64,000 nt of DNA, taken from contig JAUILU010000001.1 in NCBI GenBank assembly GCA_030432905.1, forward strand, positions 1,054,001 through 1,118,000. Reading direction: 5' to 3'. A model generated the notes under the pieces. That model searched no databases. It saw nothing but the letters and a program-made list of their open reading frames with translations, and was not told the DNA's origin. Below, in pieces: positions 45,522 through 52,984 of this stretch (the stretch's first letter is position 1; every line of letters begins with the position of its first letter). The position numbers and the translations under genes were made by a program. The stretch is from Phycisphaerae bacterium. GTDB lineage: Bacteria; Planctomycetota; Phycisphaerae; Phycisphaerales; UBA1924.

Positions 45522-45938
45522 ATGACGAGCGATGAATCAAAGCGTCTGGCTCTCCGTGTGGTTGCCATGCCCCGGGACACCAACCAGTACGGCACCATTT
45601 TCGGCGGCGTAATCCTCTCCTACATCGACCAGGCGGGATTTGTCGAGGCGAGGCGCCACGGCTGCCACCGCTGGGTGACCGCGGCGATTAACAAAGTCGA
45701 GTTCCAGGCCCCGGTCAACGTGGGCGATGTGATCTGCCTGTACACCTCCACCACCCGGACCGGGACCACATCGGTCACCGTCCAGATCGACGTCGTCGCC
45801 GAGCGATACATGACAGGCGAATCGGTCGACGTGACTTCGGCGGACATGACCTTGGTTGCGGTCGGTCCCAAGGGCAAGCCGATCCCGTTCGATTCGCCCC
45901 CGACGATCATCGAGCCGGGCGTGACGCTTGAGCAGTAG
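45522..45938 (+). CDS. hotdog-fold acyl-CoA thioesterase (YciA-like)
   Basis: A small cytosolic enzyme of 138 residues that hydrolyses acyl-CoA thioesters. The signature for the YciA/acot type is near the start: PRDTNQYGTIFGGVILSYID, with the N-x-x-G-x-x-F/H-GG pattern and Asp in place of Glu, followed by FVEARRHGCHRWVTAAIN and VEFQAPVNVGDVICLY. The start MTSDESKRL at 45522 fits family lengths; a TTG 15 bases upstream is less likely. It is divergent from DinB. The next gene, a STAS protein, begins 50 bases downstream, so the two may be cotranscribed. Confidence 0.88.
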   Translation: MTSDESKRLALRVVAMPRDTNQYGTIFGGVILSYIDQAGFVEARRHGCHRWVTAAINKVEFQAPVNVGDVICLYTSTTRTGTTSVTVQIDVVAERYMTGESVDVTSADMTLVAVGPKGKPIPFDSPPTIIEPGVTLEQ

Positions 45939-45987
45939 CCAGATTAGGAGCCCTTCCGCTCCGATCCGACTTTGCTAGACTGGTGCC

Positions 45988-46338
45988 ATGAGCCGTTCGA
46001 CCTTTCTACAGACCGAGCCCGCTGGCAAAGCCGTCCTCGCGCAGATCCTGTGCGAGCAGATGGGCGAGCGGGAGACACAGATCATCCAAGACGAGTTGAC
46101 CGCGGCTGCCGAACCCGCCGGCTGGCGGCTGGCGATCGATCTCTCGAAGGTGACGTTCCTGCCCTCGGCCGGGCTCGGGATGCTTGTGGCGATCCACAAC
46201 AACGCCAAGAGCTCCAAGGGCAAGGTCGCGGTGTTTGGTGTGGCGGACGATCTGATGGCGATGCTCAAGGTGACGCATCTCGACAAGCTCTTTGCGATCA
46301 AGCCGACACGCGAAGCCGCGATCAAAGCCGTCTCATGA
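45988..46338 (+). CDS. STAS-domain anti-sigma factor antagonist-like protein
   Basis: A single STAS domain of 116 residues resembling SpoIIAA/RsbV-type antagonists. The core strand and the phosphorylatable Ser region is LAIDLSKVTFLPSAGLGMLV, and the Ser in LPSAG is in the right place. The rest follows the alternating strand-helix pattern (KGKVAVFGVADDLMAMLKVT). Such proteins usually bind an anti-sigma kinase; none is in the window. Its TGA overlaps the purN ATG (ATGA), indicating translational coupling with an unrelated biosynthetic gene, which is unusual. Confidence 0.85.
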   Translation: MSRSTFLQTEPAGKAVLAQILCEQMGERETQIIQDELTAAAEPAGWRLAIDLSKVTFLPSAGLGMLVAIHNNAKSSKGKVAVFGVADDLMAMLKVTHLDKLFAIKPTREAAIKAVS

Positions 46339-46916
46339 GCAAGCCCAGGCTGGCGATCTTTCTTTCGGGCGGCGGCCGAACGGCGCTGAACATCGCCGAC
46401 GCGATAGACAAGGGAGAGATCGACGCGGAGATCGCGATCGTTGTCGCGTCAAAGCCCTGCGCGGGCCACGACCGGTGCGCGGCGCGGAGCCTGCCCGTGA
46501 TGATCGAGCGGGGCGAGATCCCCGAAGCCCGGCTGACCGAGATACTCAGAGAGTCGAGAGCCGATCTTGTGTGCCTCGCCGGGTATCTGAAGCTGATGCC
46601 GATCCCTGCGGGCTGGGAGGGCCGGGTGCTCAACATCCATCCCTCGCTCTTACCAAAGCATGGCGGGCCCGGAATGTTCGGCGATCGGGTGCACCGATCG
46701 GTGATCGAGTCCGGGGAACCAATCTCTGGCTGCACCGTCCATATCTGTGACGGCGAGTTCGATCGGGGTCCGATCGTGCTGCAGAAATCGTGCGAGGTCT
46801 TGCCGGGCGACACCCCCGAGACGCTCGCATCGCGTGTGTTCTCGGTCGAGTGTGAGACCTACCCCGAAGCGATCCGTACAACCCTCAAGAGGCTCGGCCT
46901 GACCGCCGACGCTTAA
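46335..46916 (+). CDS. purN: phosphoribosylglycinamide formyltransferase
   Basis: GAR transformylase uses 10-formyl-tetrahydrofolate in purine synthesis. The 193-residue protein begins MSKPRLAIFLSGGGRTALNI (the family SGxGSN motif is SGGGRTALN here), has CLAGYLKLMP, and the catalytic Asn and His in LNIHPSLLPKHGGPGMFG. The catalytic Asp region is VHICDGEFDRGPIVLQK. It is slightly shorter than E. coli PurN (212). The ATG overlaps the STAS gene stop. thyA and folA downstream also use folate cofactors, though a protease-like gene intervenes. Confidence 0.9.
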   Translation: MSKPRLAIFLSGGGRTALNIADAIDKGEIDAEIAIVVASKPCAGHDRCAARSLPVMIERGEIPEARLTEILRESRADLVCLAGYLKLMPIPAGWEGRVLNIHPSLLPKHGGPGMFGDRVHRSVIESGEPISGCTVHICDGEFDRGPIVLQKSCEVLPGDTPETLASRVFSVECETYPEAIRTTLKRLGLTADA

Positions 46917-46947
46917 GCGGGCAGACACGCCCTTTGGAGCGAAACCC

Positions 46948-48396
46948 ATGCGGATGCTCACCCTCGCGTTCTTGGTGATGTTCTCGCTGCCAACGTTCGT
47001 CTCGGCTCAGGAGAAAGCGCCCGAGAGCGACAAGGCGCTCAAGGCTTTTCAGAACCAAGACTTCGACGAGGCAGAGCGGCTCTGGACACAATGGGCCGAC
47101 CGCGACCCGCAGGCGTTTGTGCCGATGTACAACCTTGCCTGCGCACGCTCGCTGCGCGGCGACACCAAGGGCGCCAGCGAGTACATGCTCACCGCGATCG
47201 AGCGAGGCTTCGCGGACATCAACCAGCTCGAGCGCGACCCGAACCTCAAGGCGTTCCGCAAGACGGACACGTACAAGCAGCTTGTCGATGCTTGGCCGAC
47301 GTTTCTTGACCGCAGAGTCGAGGCCGACCTCGACGCGGCGCGCAAGACCTACGGCTCAAGGTACAACTACACCAAGGACAGCAAGTACCGGCTCGCGTTT
47401 GCTTCCAGCTACGACACGATCACCAGCAGGCAGGCCCGCGAAGAGGTCCGCCGAACCGCGGAGTGGGCGTACAAGAACGTCTTTCACGATCTGAGAGACA
47501 CAAGCGACGGGCTCGATCCGTGGGTCATGGTGGTGCTCCCAACACAGAGCCACTTTGCGGTGTGGGCCAACGAGACCTACGGCCAGCTCCACGCCAGCGC
47601 CACGAGCCAGCTCGGCGGCGCGTACGCGCACGACCAGAAAAAACTTGTTACGCAGGACCTCGGCTCGACACTTCGGCACGAATTCTTCCACGTGCTCCAC
47701 TGGCGTTCGGCTGACCGCCTCGGCCAACGCCACCCGGTCTGGATTCAGGAAGGGCTCGCCTCGATCGTCGAAGACATGGACCAGACACGCCAAGGCCGAT
47801 GGGAGCCCGCGGTCTCGTGGCGGACCAACTCGATCGCGAGGCTCGCGAAGCAGAACAAGCTCACCAAAATCGAGCAGCTGACGTCGATGCCAAGGAGCAG
47901 GTTCGCGGGCAGCCGACCTTTGTCGAACTACGCCCATGCTCGTGCAGTGTTCATGTACCTGCACGAGCAGCGCAAGCTCGCGGCGTTTTACAAGCAGTAC
48001 ACCGACAACTACTCGTCGGACCCATCGGGCCTGACCGCGTTGCTCGAAACCCTGGACACGACCACCAAGGAATTCGACGAGGATCTGCGGCAGTGGGCTC
48101 GCGGGCTTGAGATGGTGCATGAGCAAAACTCGCCGCCCGCGCTTGGGATCGGGGTCGTGTTCGATGTTTCGCCCGGCGACGGCCCGATCGTCCGGCAGAT
48201 CACGCACAACTCGGCAAAGGACGCCGGCCTGCGACCGGGAGACATCCTCACCGGCATGAACGGAAGATCCGTCCGCGACCTCAACGAGTTCTACCGCGTG
48301 CTCACCGGCCTTAGCAAAGGCGAGCGAGTCGAGATCACCTACCGCAGGCGCTCACAGCACAAGAGCGGCACGGTTGAGATCACAGGGCGGAAGTAA
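46948..48396 (+). CDS. secreted zinc metallopeptidase-like protein with TPR and PDZ regions
   Basis: An exported protein of 482 residues. The signal peptide is [18 protein letters not shown]. Residues about 28-100 look like a TPR-type helical repeat ([40 protein letters not shown]). The middle carries a gluzincin zinc motif, [12 protein letters not shown] (HExxH at about residue 245), with a downstream Glu in [12 protein letters not shown] about 25 residues later, as in MA-clan peptidases. The C-terminal 90 residues are a PDZ domain ([28 protein letters not shown]). It may process envelope proteins. RBS TTGGAG precedes ATG 46948. Confidence 0.82.
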   Translation: MRMLTLAFLVMFSLPTFVSAQEKAPESDKALKAFQNQDFDEAERLWTQWADRDPQAFVPMYNLACARSLRGDTKGASEYMLTAIERGFADINQLERDPNLKAFRKTDTYKQLVDAWPTFLDRRVEADLDAARKTYGSRYNYTKDSKYRLAFASSYDTITSRQAREEVRRTAEWAYKNVFHDLRDTSDGLDPWVMVVLPTQSHFAVWANETYGQLHASATSQLGGAYAHDQKKLVTQDLGSTLRHEFFHVLHWRSADRLGQRHPVWIQEGLASIVEDMDQTRQGRWEPAVSWRTNSIARLAKQNKLTKIEQLTSMPRSRFAGSRPLSNYAHARAVFMYLHEQRKLAAFYKQYTDNYSSDPSGLTALLETLDTTTKEFDEDLRQWARGLEMVHEQNSPPALGIGVVFDVSPGDGPIVRQITHNSAKDAGLRPGDILTGMNGRSVRDLNEFYRVLTGLSKGERVEITYRRRSQHKSGTVEITGRK

Positions 48397-48460
48397 ACGA
48401 CAAAGCCGATTTGCCATCTCGCTCCAGTCGCCCGACAATCCGGGCGGGAAGGAGCCCGAC

Positions 48461-49258
48461 ATGCGTCAATACCTCGATCTCTTGCAGCACGTCCTCGTCC
48501 ACGGCCACGAGAAATCGGATCGCACGGGAACCGGCACACTCTCGGTCTTCGGGCACCAGTCCCGGTACGACCTCGCCGAGGGCTTCCCGCTGCTGACCAC
48601 GAAGAAGCTCCACACGAGGTCGATCTTCCATGAACTGCTCTGGTTTCTGCGGGGCGACACCAACAACAAATCGCTCAACGACGTCGGGGTCTCGATCTGG
48701 AACGAGTGGGCTGACCCTGAAACGGGCGAGCTCGGCCCGATCTACGGCAAGCAGTGGCGCAGCTGGCCCAAGCCCGACGGCCAGAGCGTGGACCAGATCA
48801 CGGATCTCGTCGAGGGTTTACGGACTAACCCGGATTCTCGCAGACACATCGTCTGCGCCTGGAATCCCGGCCAGCTCGACGAGATGGCCCTGCCCCCCTG
48901 CCACTGCCTGTTCCAGTTCTACGTCGCAGGCGGCAAGCTCTCGTGCCAGCTCTACCAGCGGTCAGCGGACATTTTCCTGGGGGTGCCCTTCAACATCGCA
49001 AGTTACGCGCTGCTGACGCACATGATCGCCCAAGTCGTGGGTCTTGAGCCGGGCGAGTTCGTACACACGCTGGGCGATGCGCACCTTTATATGAACCATC
49101 TCGAGCAGGCCCGCACGCAGCTCGATCGTCAGCCGGAGCAGCTTCCCACACTCAGGCTGAACCCCGCGGTGAAGGAACTGGCCGAGTACAGGTACGAGGA
49201 CATCGAGGTCGTGGACTATCGGCCCCAGGCACACATCGCAGCGCCGGTGGCGGTCTAA
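48461..49258 (+). CDS. thyA: thymidylate synthase
   Basis: ThyA methylates dUMP to dTMP with methylene-tetrahydrofolate, releasing dihydrofolate. ATG 48461 follows AAGGAG and gives 265 residues, the E. coli length (264). The family start [20 protein letters not shown] is visible, the catalytic Cys is in [14 protein letters not shown], and [20 protein letters not shown] and the C-terminal HIAAPVAV complete the enzyme. folA follows after 31 bases, the typical thyA-folA pairing in which dihydrofolate reductase regenerates the cofactor. Confidence 0.97.
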   Translation: MRQYLDLLQHVLVHGHEKSDRTGTGTLSVFGHQSRYDLAEGFPLLTTKKLHTRSIFHELLWFLRGDTNNKSLNDVGVSIWNEWADPETGELGPIYGKQWRSWPKPDGQSVDQITDLVEGLRTNPDSRRHIVCAWNPGQLDEMALPPCHCLFQFYVAGGKLSCQLYQRSADIFLGVPFNIASYALLTHMIAQVVGLEPGEFVHTLGDAHLYMNHLEQARTQLDRQPEQLPTLRLNPAVKELAEYRYEDIEVVDYRPQAHIAAPVAV

Positions 49259-49289
49259 GGGCTGGTTTGCCCACTAGACTGCGGGCACG

Positions 49290-49781
49290 ATGGCGACCGT
49301 ACTTATTGCAGCGATGGCACTCAACCGCGTGATCGGACGTGACGGCGATCTGCCCTGGCACCAGCCCGCGGACCTGAAGCATTTCCAGAAGCTGACGCTG
49401 CACCACCCGGTCATCATGGGCCGCAAGACCTTCGAGAGTTTCGAGGGCACTCTGCCTGGCAGGCTCAATATTGTGGTGACACGAGACCCCGGATATCGGG
49501 CCCCGGGTGCCGAGGTGGTCGGCTCGCTTGAGGACGCGGTCAAGTCAGCGAGCCGAAAGCAGCCGGACTCGGACATCTATATAGCCGGCGGCGGCCAGAT
49601 CTACACTCAGGCCCTGACCTTGGCTCACCGGATCGAGCTGACGGTGATCCACAGCACCCCGAACGGGGATGCCACCTTCCCGAAGCTGCCTGCGGGCGAC
49701 TTCACGGTGGTTTCGAGCAGATACGCCGAGGCTGACGAGAAGAATCCGGTGCCGATGACATTCCTGACACTGGAACGCTAA
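49290..49781 (+). CDS. folA: dihydrofolate reductase
   Basis: DHFR reduces dihydrofolate to tetrahydrofolate with NADPH. The protein of 163 residues begins VLIAAMALNRVIGRDGDLPW, matching the DHFR start with the catalytic acid in the GDLPW loop region, followed by HHPVIMGRKTFESF and DIYIAGGGQIYTQAL. Length and order are ordinary for chromosomal DHFR. It sits 31 bases downstream of thyA and is very probably cotranscribed with it. No terminator is obvious after its stop; a 337-base non-coding region follows. Confidence 0.96.
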   Translation: MATVLIAAMALNRVIGRDGDLPWHQPADLKHFQKLTLHHPVIMGRKTFESFEGTLPGRLNIVVTRDPGYRAPGAEVVGSLEDAVKSASRKQPDSDIYIAGGGQIYTQALTLAHRIELTVIHSTPNGDATFPKLPAGDFTVVSSRYAEADEKNPVPMTFLTLER

Positions 49782-50118
49782 TCACACTCATACAGGGTTC
49801 ACCCGTGTGGGTGGAAAGTTTTTCTTGCCTAAGCCCCCAATAAAATGTGGAGTCGAATTGGGAGCCTGAGCGCCCTAAATCGGGCATAGTGGGCAAAGAG
49901 CGATGATTATGCGAAGCCAGAACCGATCATATTGCAAACACAACGGCTCTGAAGTATCAAAAGCTGGGTTCTCTTCCAAAAAAGGGGTGCACACTTGGCG
50001 TTTTCGGGTATACTTCGCTGGTACGAAATGAAGTTCCCCATCGCGCGTCCTGCTCGGCGTGGGTGTGGATCAGAAACGATAGTTTGTTCGCGAATAAGCC
50101 TTTAGAGGAGAGCTTAAA
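49782..50118 (+). promoter_or_regulatory. 337-base non-coding leader upstream of a secreted-protein array
   Basis: No gene is visible. The region is less GC-rich than its surroundings. It contains possible hairpins: GCCC / GGGC at 49872-49884, and CAGAACCG at 49918-49925 pairing with CGGCTCTG at 49944-49951 with one mismatch. A TATACT box lies at 50009-50014, and GAGGAGA precedes the ATG at 50119. A promoter and a structured 5' UTR are likely; no known riboswitch class fits. Confidence 0.45.
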
Positions 50119-50679
50119 ATGAAGACTTTTGCAGCCATTCTTGCAGCTGGCGTCGCCACTTCGGCAACCGCTCAGACCGAACTGAACCTTTGCATCCAGG
50201 AAGGCCCTCTCGGCTCCTGGACCATGACCGCTGAACTCGAGAACCCGACCGGCACCATCCTTGCTGTCATCTCGGACCTCGGCTTCGTCATGACCGGTTC
50301 GGACTTCGCTAACTTCAGCTACAACTCGGCCTTCGACAGTGACTTCTTCGGTCCCGCGACCGTTAACGTCTCTGCTGGCCAGGTTGACTTCCTTGGTGGC
50401 AACACCATCCCGCCGCTGAACAACGCTGCTGGTACCGATGACAGCAACCCGCTTGCTATCGCTACCTTCGACGCTTCGTCGGTCTCCGACTTCTCGTTCG
50501 TCGGCCAGGTCGGTGGTGCATACGCTGGCGTTCCGTTCCCCGTCACCTTCGTTTACCAGGACGCCAACGGCAACCTCGGTGACACCGCTTACCGCGTTGA
50601 GATCAAGCCCATCCCGGCACCGGCTTCGGCTGCTCTGCTCGGCCTCGGCGGTCTCGCCGCTGCACGTCGCCGCCGCTAA
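50119..50679 (+). CDS. secreted protein with Arg4 sorting tail (array member 1)
   Basis: The first of three adjacent paralogues. The protein of 186 residues has a signal peptide (FAAILAAGVATSATAQ), a beta-rich body with the family blocks PTGTILAVISDLGFVMTG, YNSAFDSDFFGPATV and FLGGNTIPPLNN, and AYAGVPFPVTFVYQDANG. The tail is IPAPASAALLGLGGLAAARRRR by parts: Pro-Ala-Pro, hydrophobic segment, Arg4. Codon use differs from most genes of this window: Ala is mainly GCT and many T-ending codons occur, which suggests high expression. GAGGAGA lies upstream. It has its own strong terminator, so it is likely transcribed alone. No enzymatic motif is visible. Confidence 0.8.
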   Translation: MKTFAAILAAGVATSATAQTELNLCIQEGPLGSWTMTAELENPTGTILAVISDLGFVMTGSDFANFSYNSAFDSDFFGPATVNVSAGQVDFLGGNTIPPLNNAAGTDDSNPLAIATFDASSVSDFSFVGQVGGAYAGVPFPVTFVYQDANGNLGDTAYRVEIKPIPAPASAALLGLGGLAAARRRR

Positions 50680-50715
50680 TTCGGCTCCGACTGCAAGATC
50701 AATCTGATCTAGACT

Positions 50716-50751
50716 CAGCCGCCCGGTCCATGACCGGGCGGCTGTCTTTTT
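50716..50751 (+). terminator. Rho-independent terminator after array member 1
   Basis: A perfect 13-bp stem CAGCCGCCCGGTC / GACCGGGCGGCTG with a three-base loop and a TCTTTTT tract, 36 bases after the stop. Confidence 0.93.
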
Positions 50752-50819
50752 ACAACCACTTCACCACCCCATTGCGCTTTGCATGTACTCTGTATCCAGC
50801 GGCTATACGGGAGATCACT

Positions 50820-51392
50820 ATGAATCGTCACTTTGTTGTTGGGCTGGCAAGCATCACCTTCGCAGGGCACACAGCGGCTCAGAATACCGAACTGGTCATC
50901 ACGCTCTCAGGCTTCTCACACACTGGCGGCACGATCACCGCTGAACTCGTAAATCCGACCGGCACTATTCTTGCCGTGATTTCTGATCTTGGGTTCAGGA
51001 TGACCGGCCGGAACATCTCGAACTTCCAATACAACTCTGCGTTTGACAGCGACTTTTTCGGTCCGGCGTCTGTCGTTACTTCATCCACATCGGTGGACTT
51101 TCTGGGCGGCAACATCATCCCCCCGCTCAACAACGCCGGCGGCACGGACGACAGCAACCCGCTTGCAATCGCGACCTTTAATGCTGAAAACATCAACAGC
51201 TTCGAACTGGTGGGACAGGTCACTGGCGCTTATGCCGGCGTCCCCTTCCCGAACGTGTTTAACTACCAGAACGCCGATGGAAGTGTTGGCGACATGCCCT
51301 ACCGCATCGAGAACTACTACAACTGGCCTACCCCGTCGTCTTCGGTCCTGCTCTTCTTGGCCGCCGCGGGCGCCTCACGTCGTCGCCGTTAG
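50820..51392 (+). CDS. secreted protein with Arg4 sorting tail (array member 2)
   Basis: A paralogue of member 1, 190 residues. ATG 50820 opens MNRHFVVGLASITFAGHTAA, a signal peptide; a longer frame upstream overlaps the preceding terminator and was rejected. The family blocks are nearly identical to member 1: NPTGTILAVISDLGFRMTG, YNSAFDSDFFGPASV, FLGGNIIPPLNN and DSNPLAIATF. The tail is PTPSSSVLLFLAAAGASRRRR in parts. Codon use here is closer to the genome average than in member 1. It follows the member 1 terminator by 68 bases and so needs its own promoter, which I cannot place with confidence. Confidence 0.78.
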   Translation: MNRHFVVGLASITFAGHTAAQNTELVITLSGFSHTGGTITAELVNPTGTILAVISDLGFRMTGRNISNFQYNSAFDSDFFGPASVVTSSTSVDFLGGNIIPPLNNAGGTDDSNPLAIATFNAENINSFELVGQVTGAYAGVPFPNVFNYQNADGSVGDMPYRIENYYNWPTPSSSVLLFLAAAGASRRRR

Positions 51393-51445
51393 CCAGCCGG
51401 CGTCCAGTCAACAACTTTCCTGACCTCTTGCGCAAAGGAATAGCC

Positions 51446-52000
51446 GTGTTCAGCCGTGCTTTCACACTTGCGTGCTTGGTATCGTCGGCCCCGGCTGCCA
51501 ACGCACAGACCGAGCTGTGCGTACTCATCGAGACAACCAACGGTACCGACTGGACAATCACAGCCGAACTGCTCAACCCAGCGAGCACAGTTCTGGCGGT
51601 GATCTCGGACCTCGGCTTCAACATGTCCGGTTCAGGCTTTGACGACTTCAGCTACAACCCGGCTTTCGACAGCATGTTCTTCGGACCCGCGACCGTGGGC
51701 GTGACCGATGGCCAGGTTGACTTCCTCGGCGGCAACACCATCCCGCCGCTCAACAACGATGGCGGTCCCGACAGCAGCAACCCGCTTCACATCGCCTCGT
51801 TCACAGCGACTGAAGTAACGGACTTCGCCTTTGTCGGCCAAGTAAACGGTGCGTATGCTGGGGTACCCTTCCCAGTCATACTGACATACCAGAATATGAA
51901 CGGCGGAAACACACCCTACAGCATCAAGATCGTGCCCGCCCCGGCATCGGCGGCTGCTTTCTTCGGGGTTGCCGGGCTTGCGTTCAGGCGACGCCGTTAG
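51446..52000 (+). CDS. secreted protein with Arg4 sorting tail (array member 3)
   Basis: The third paralogue, 184 residues. The GTG start at 51446 has AAAGGA six bases upstream; a TTG at 51428 is less likely. The signal peptide runs through FTLACLVSSAPAANAQ. Family blocks are present but more diverged: PASTVLAVISDLGFNMSG, YNPAFDSMFFGPATV, FLGGNTIPPLNN and AYAGVPFPVILTYQNMNG. The tail is VPAPASAAAFFGVAGLAFRRRR in parts. It lies 53 bases after member 2 with no terminator between, so the two may be cotranscribed. Its stop overlaps the stop of the facing apt gene. Confidence 0.78.
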   Translation: MFSRAFTLACLVSSAPAANAQTELCVLIETTNGTDWTITAELLNPASTVLAVISDLGFNMSGSGFDDFSYNPAFDSMFFGPATVGVTDGQVDFLGGNTIPPLNNDGGPDSSNPLHIASFTATEVTDFAFVGQVNGAYAGVPFPVILTYQNMNGGNTPYSIKIVPAPASAAAFFGVAGLAFRRRR

Positions 52001-52518
52001 AACTTCAGGACCGAGTGAAGCTCGCCGTAGGGCTTGACGCGTGCGCCGCCGGCGAGTGCTTCGAGCTCGATCAGGACGGTGATGCCCAGGATCTCGGCTT
52101 TGCAGTTCGTCGAAAGCAGGCGTGCGCAGGCTTCGAGTGTGCCGCCGGTGGCGAGGAGATCGTCCACAAGGACAATCTTGGCGCCGGGATGAAGGGCGTC
52201 GGTGTGGATCTCGAGTCGGTCTGAGCCGTATTCGAGGTCGTAGTCGGCGCCGTGGACATCGCCCGGGAGCTTGCCCGGCTTGCGGATGGGCACGAATCCA
52301 GCTGAGAGTGACTGGGCGATCGCGGTGCCGAAGATAAAGCCCCGGCTCTCGGCCCCCACCACCAGCTCGACGCCCTTGCCGCGGTACGGGTTTGCCATCA
52401 GTTCGACCGCGAGCGCGAGGCCTGCGGGGTCAGCCAGCAGCGGCGTGAAGTCTTTGAAGACTATGCCGGGCTTCGGGTGATCCTGCACATCTCTGATCAA
52501 CCTGCGGAGCTGTTCCAA
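51997..52518 (-). CDS. apt: adenine phosphoribosyltransferase
   Basis: APT salvages adenine to AMP with PRPP in the cytosol. The TTG start at 52518 has GGAG seven bases upstream and gives 173 residues, the ordinary APT length; earlier starts would add an unrelated hydrophobic segment. The protein begins EQLRRLIRDVQDHPKPGIVF, has ESRGFIFGTAIAQSL for adenine binding, and the PRPP loop IVLVDDLLATGGTLEACARL. The 3' end overlaps the stop of array member 3 on the other strand (TTAG shared). It is divergent from groES across about 110 bases. Confidence 0.92.
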   Translation of the reverse strand: MEQLRRLIRDVQDHPKPGIVFKDFTPLLADPAGLALAVELMANPYRGKGVELVVGAESRGFIFGTAIAQSLSAGFVPIRKPGKLPGDVHGADYDLEYGSDRLEIHTDALHPGAKIVLVDDLLATGGTLEACARLLSTNCKAEILGITVLIELEALAGGARVKPYGELHSVLKF

Positions 52519-52630
52519 GCGAGATCTCCAGTCCTTGTGGGCGGAAAGTGGGCCGTGGGCCACGATCTTGGCCGAGGATAGGATAGCGTGTAGCGGAACC
52601 AGGCATAGGCCGAAGACCAAGACGAGAGAT

Positions 52631-52954
52631 ATGTCGAGCAAATCCACATCGAAGAACGCGCTGGAGACCATCGAGCCGGTTGGCTCACGGGTCCTGATCC
52701 GCAAGGACGAAGACAAGAAACAGACGAAGTCCGGCATCCACCTGCCCGACAAGGTCGAGATCCCGACGATTACGGGCCGAGTCATCGCGGTCGCGGCGCA
52801 GATCGAGAACGACGACGACTACCCGGTGAAGAAGTACGACCGCGTGCTGTTCAACCCGAAGCAGGCGATCCCGGTGGATCTCGAAGGCGACAACCGGCTC
52901 TTTGTGATCCCGATCGAGGATGTTGTCGCGATCTTCCGCCGCGAATCGGAATGA
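52631..52954 (+). CDS. groES: GroES-like co-chaperonin (Cpn10)
   Basis: A Cpn10-fold protein of 107 residues that would cap a GroEL ring. From MSSKSTSKNALETIEPVGSR the GroES pattern follows: SRVLIRKDEDKKQTKSGIHL (mobile-loop region), VEIPTITGRVIAVAA, and YDRVLFNPKQAIPVDLEGDN near the roof, ending IEDVVAIFRRESE. It diverges from typical GroES in the loop and C-terminus and has no groEL beside it, so it may be a second, specialised copy. Planctomycetes often have several groES/groEL genes. aroA follows after 30 bases and may be cotranscribed. Confidence 0.8.
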   Translation: MSSKSTSKNALETIEPVGSRVLIRKDEDKKQTKSGIHLPDKVEIPTITGRVIAVAAQIENDDDYPVKKYDRVLFNPKQAIPVDLEGDNRLFVIPIEDVVAIFRRESE

Positions 52955-52984
52955 CCGATGGGCGAGTATGGCGGGAGCCGATCG

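Noticed and set aside
49885-49920. A cyclic-di-GMP (GEMM-type) riboswitch: GGGCAAAG and GCGAAGCC resemble parts of the consensus.
   Set aside because: The GAAA tetraloop-containing P1b arm and the second stem with its receptor are missing, so it is probably a chance match.
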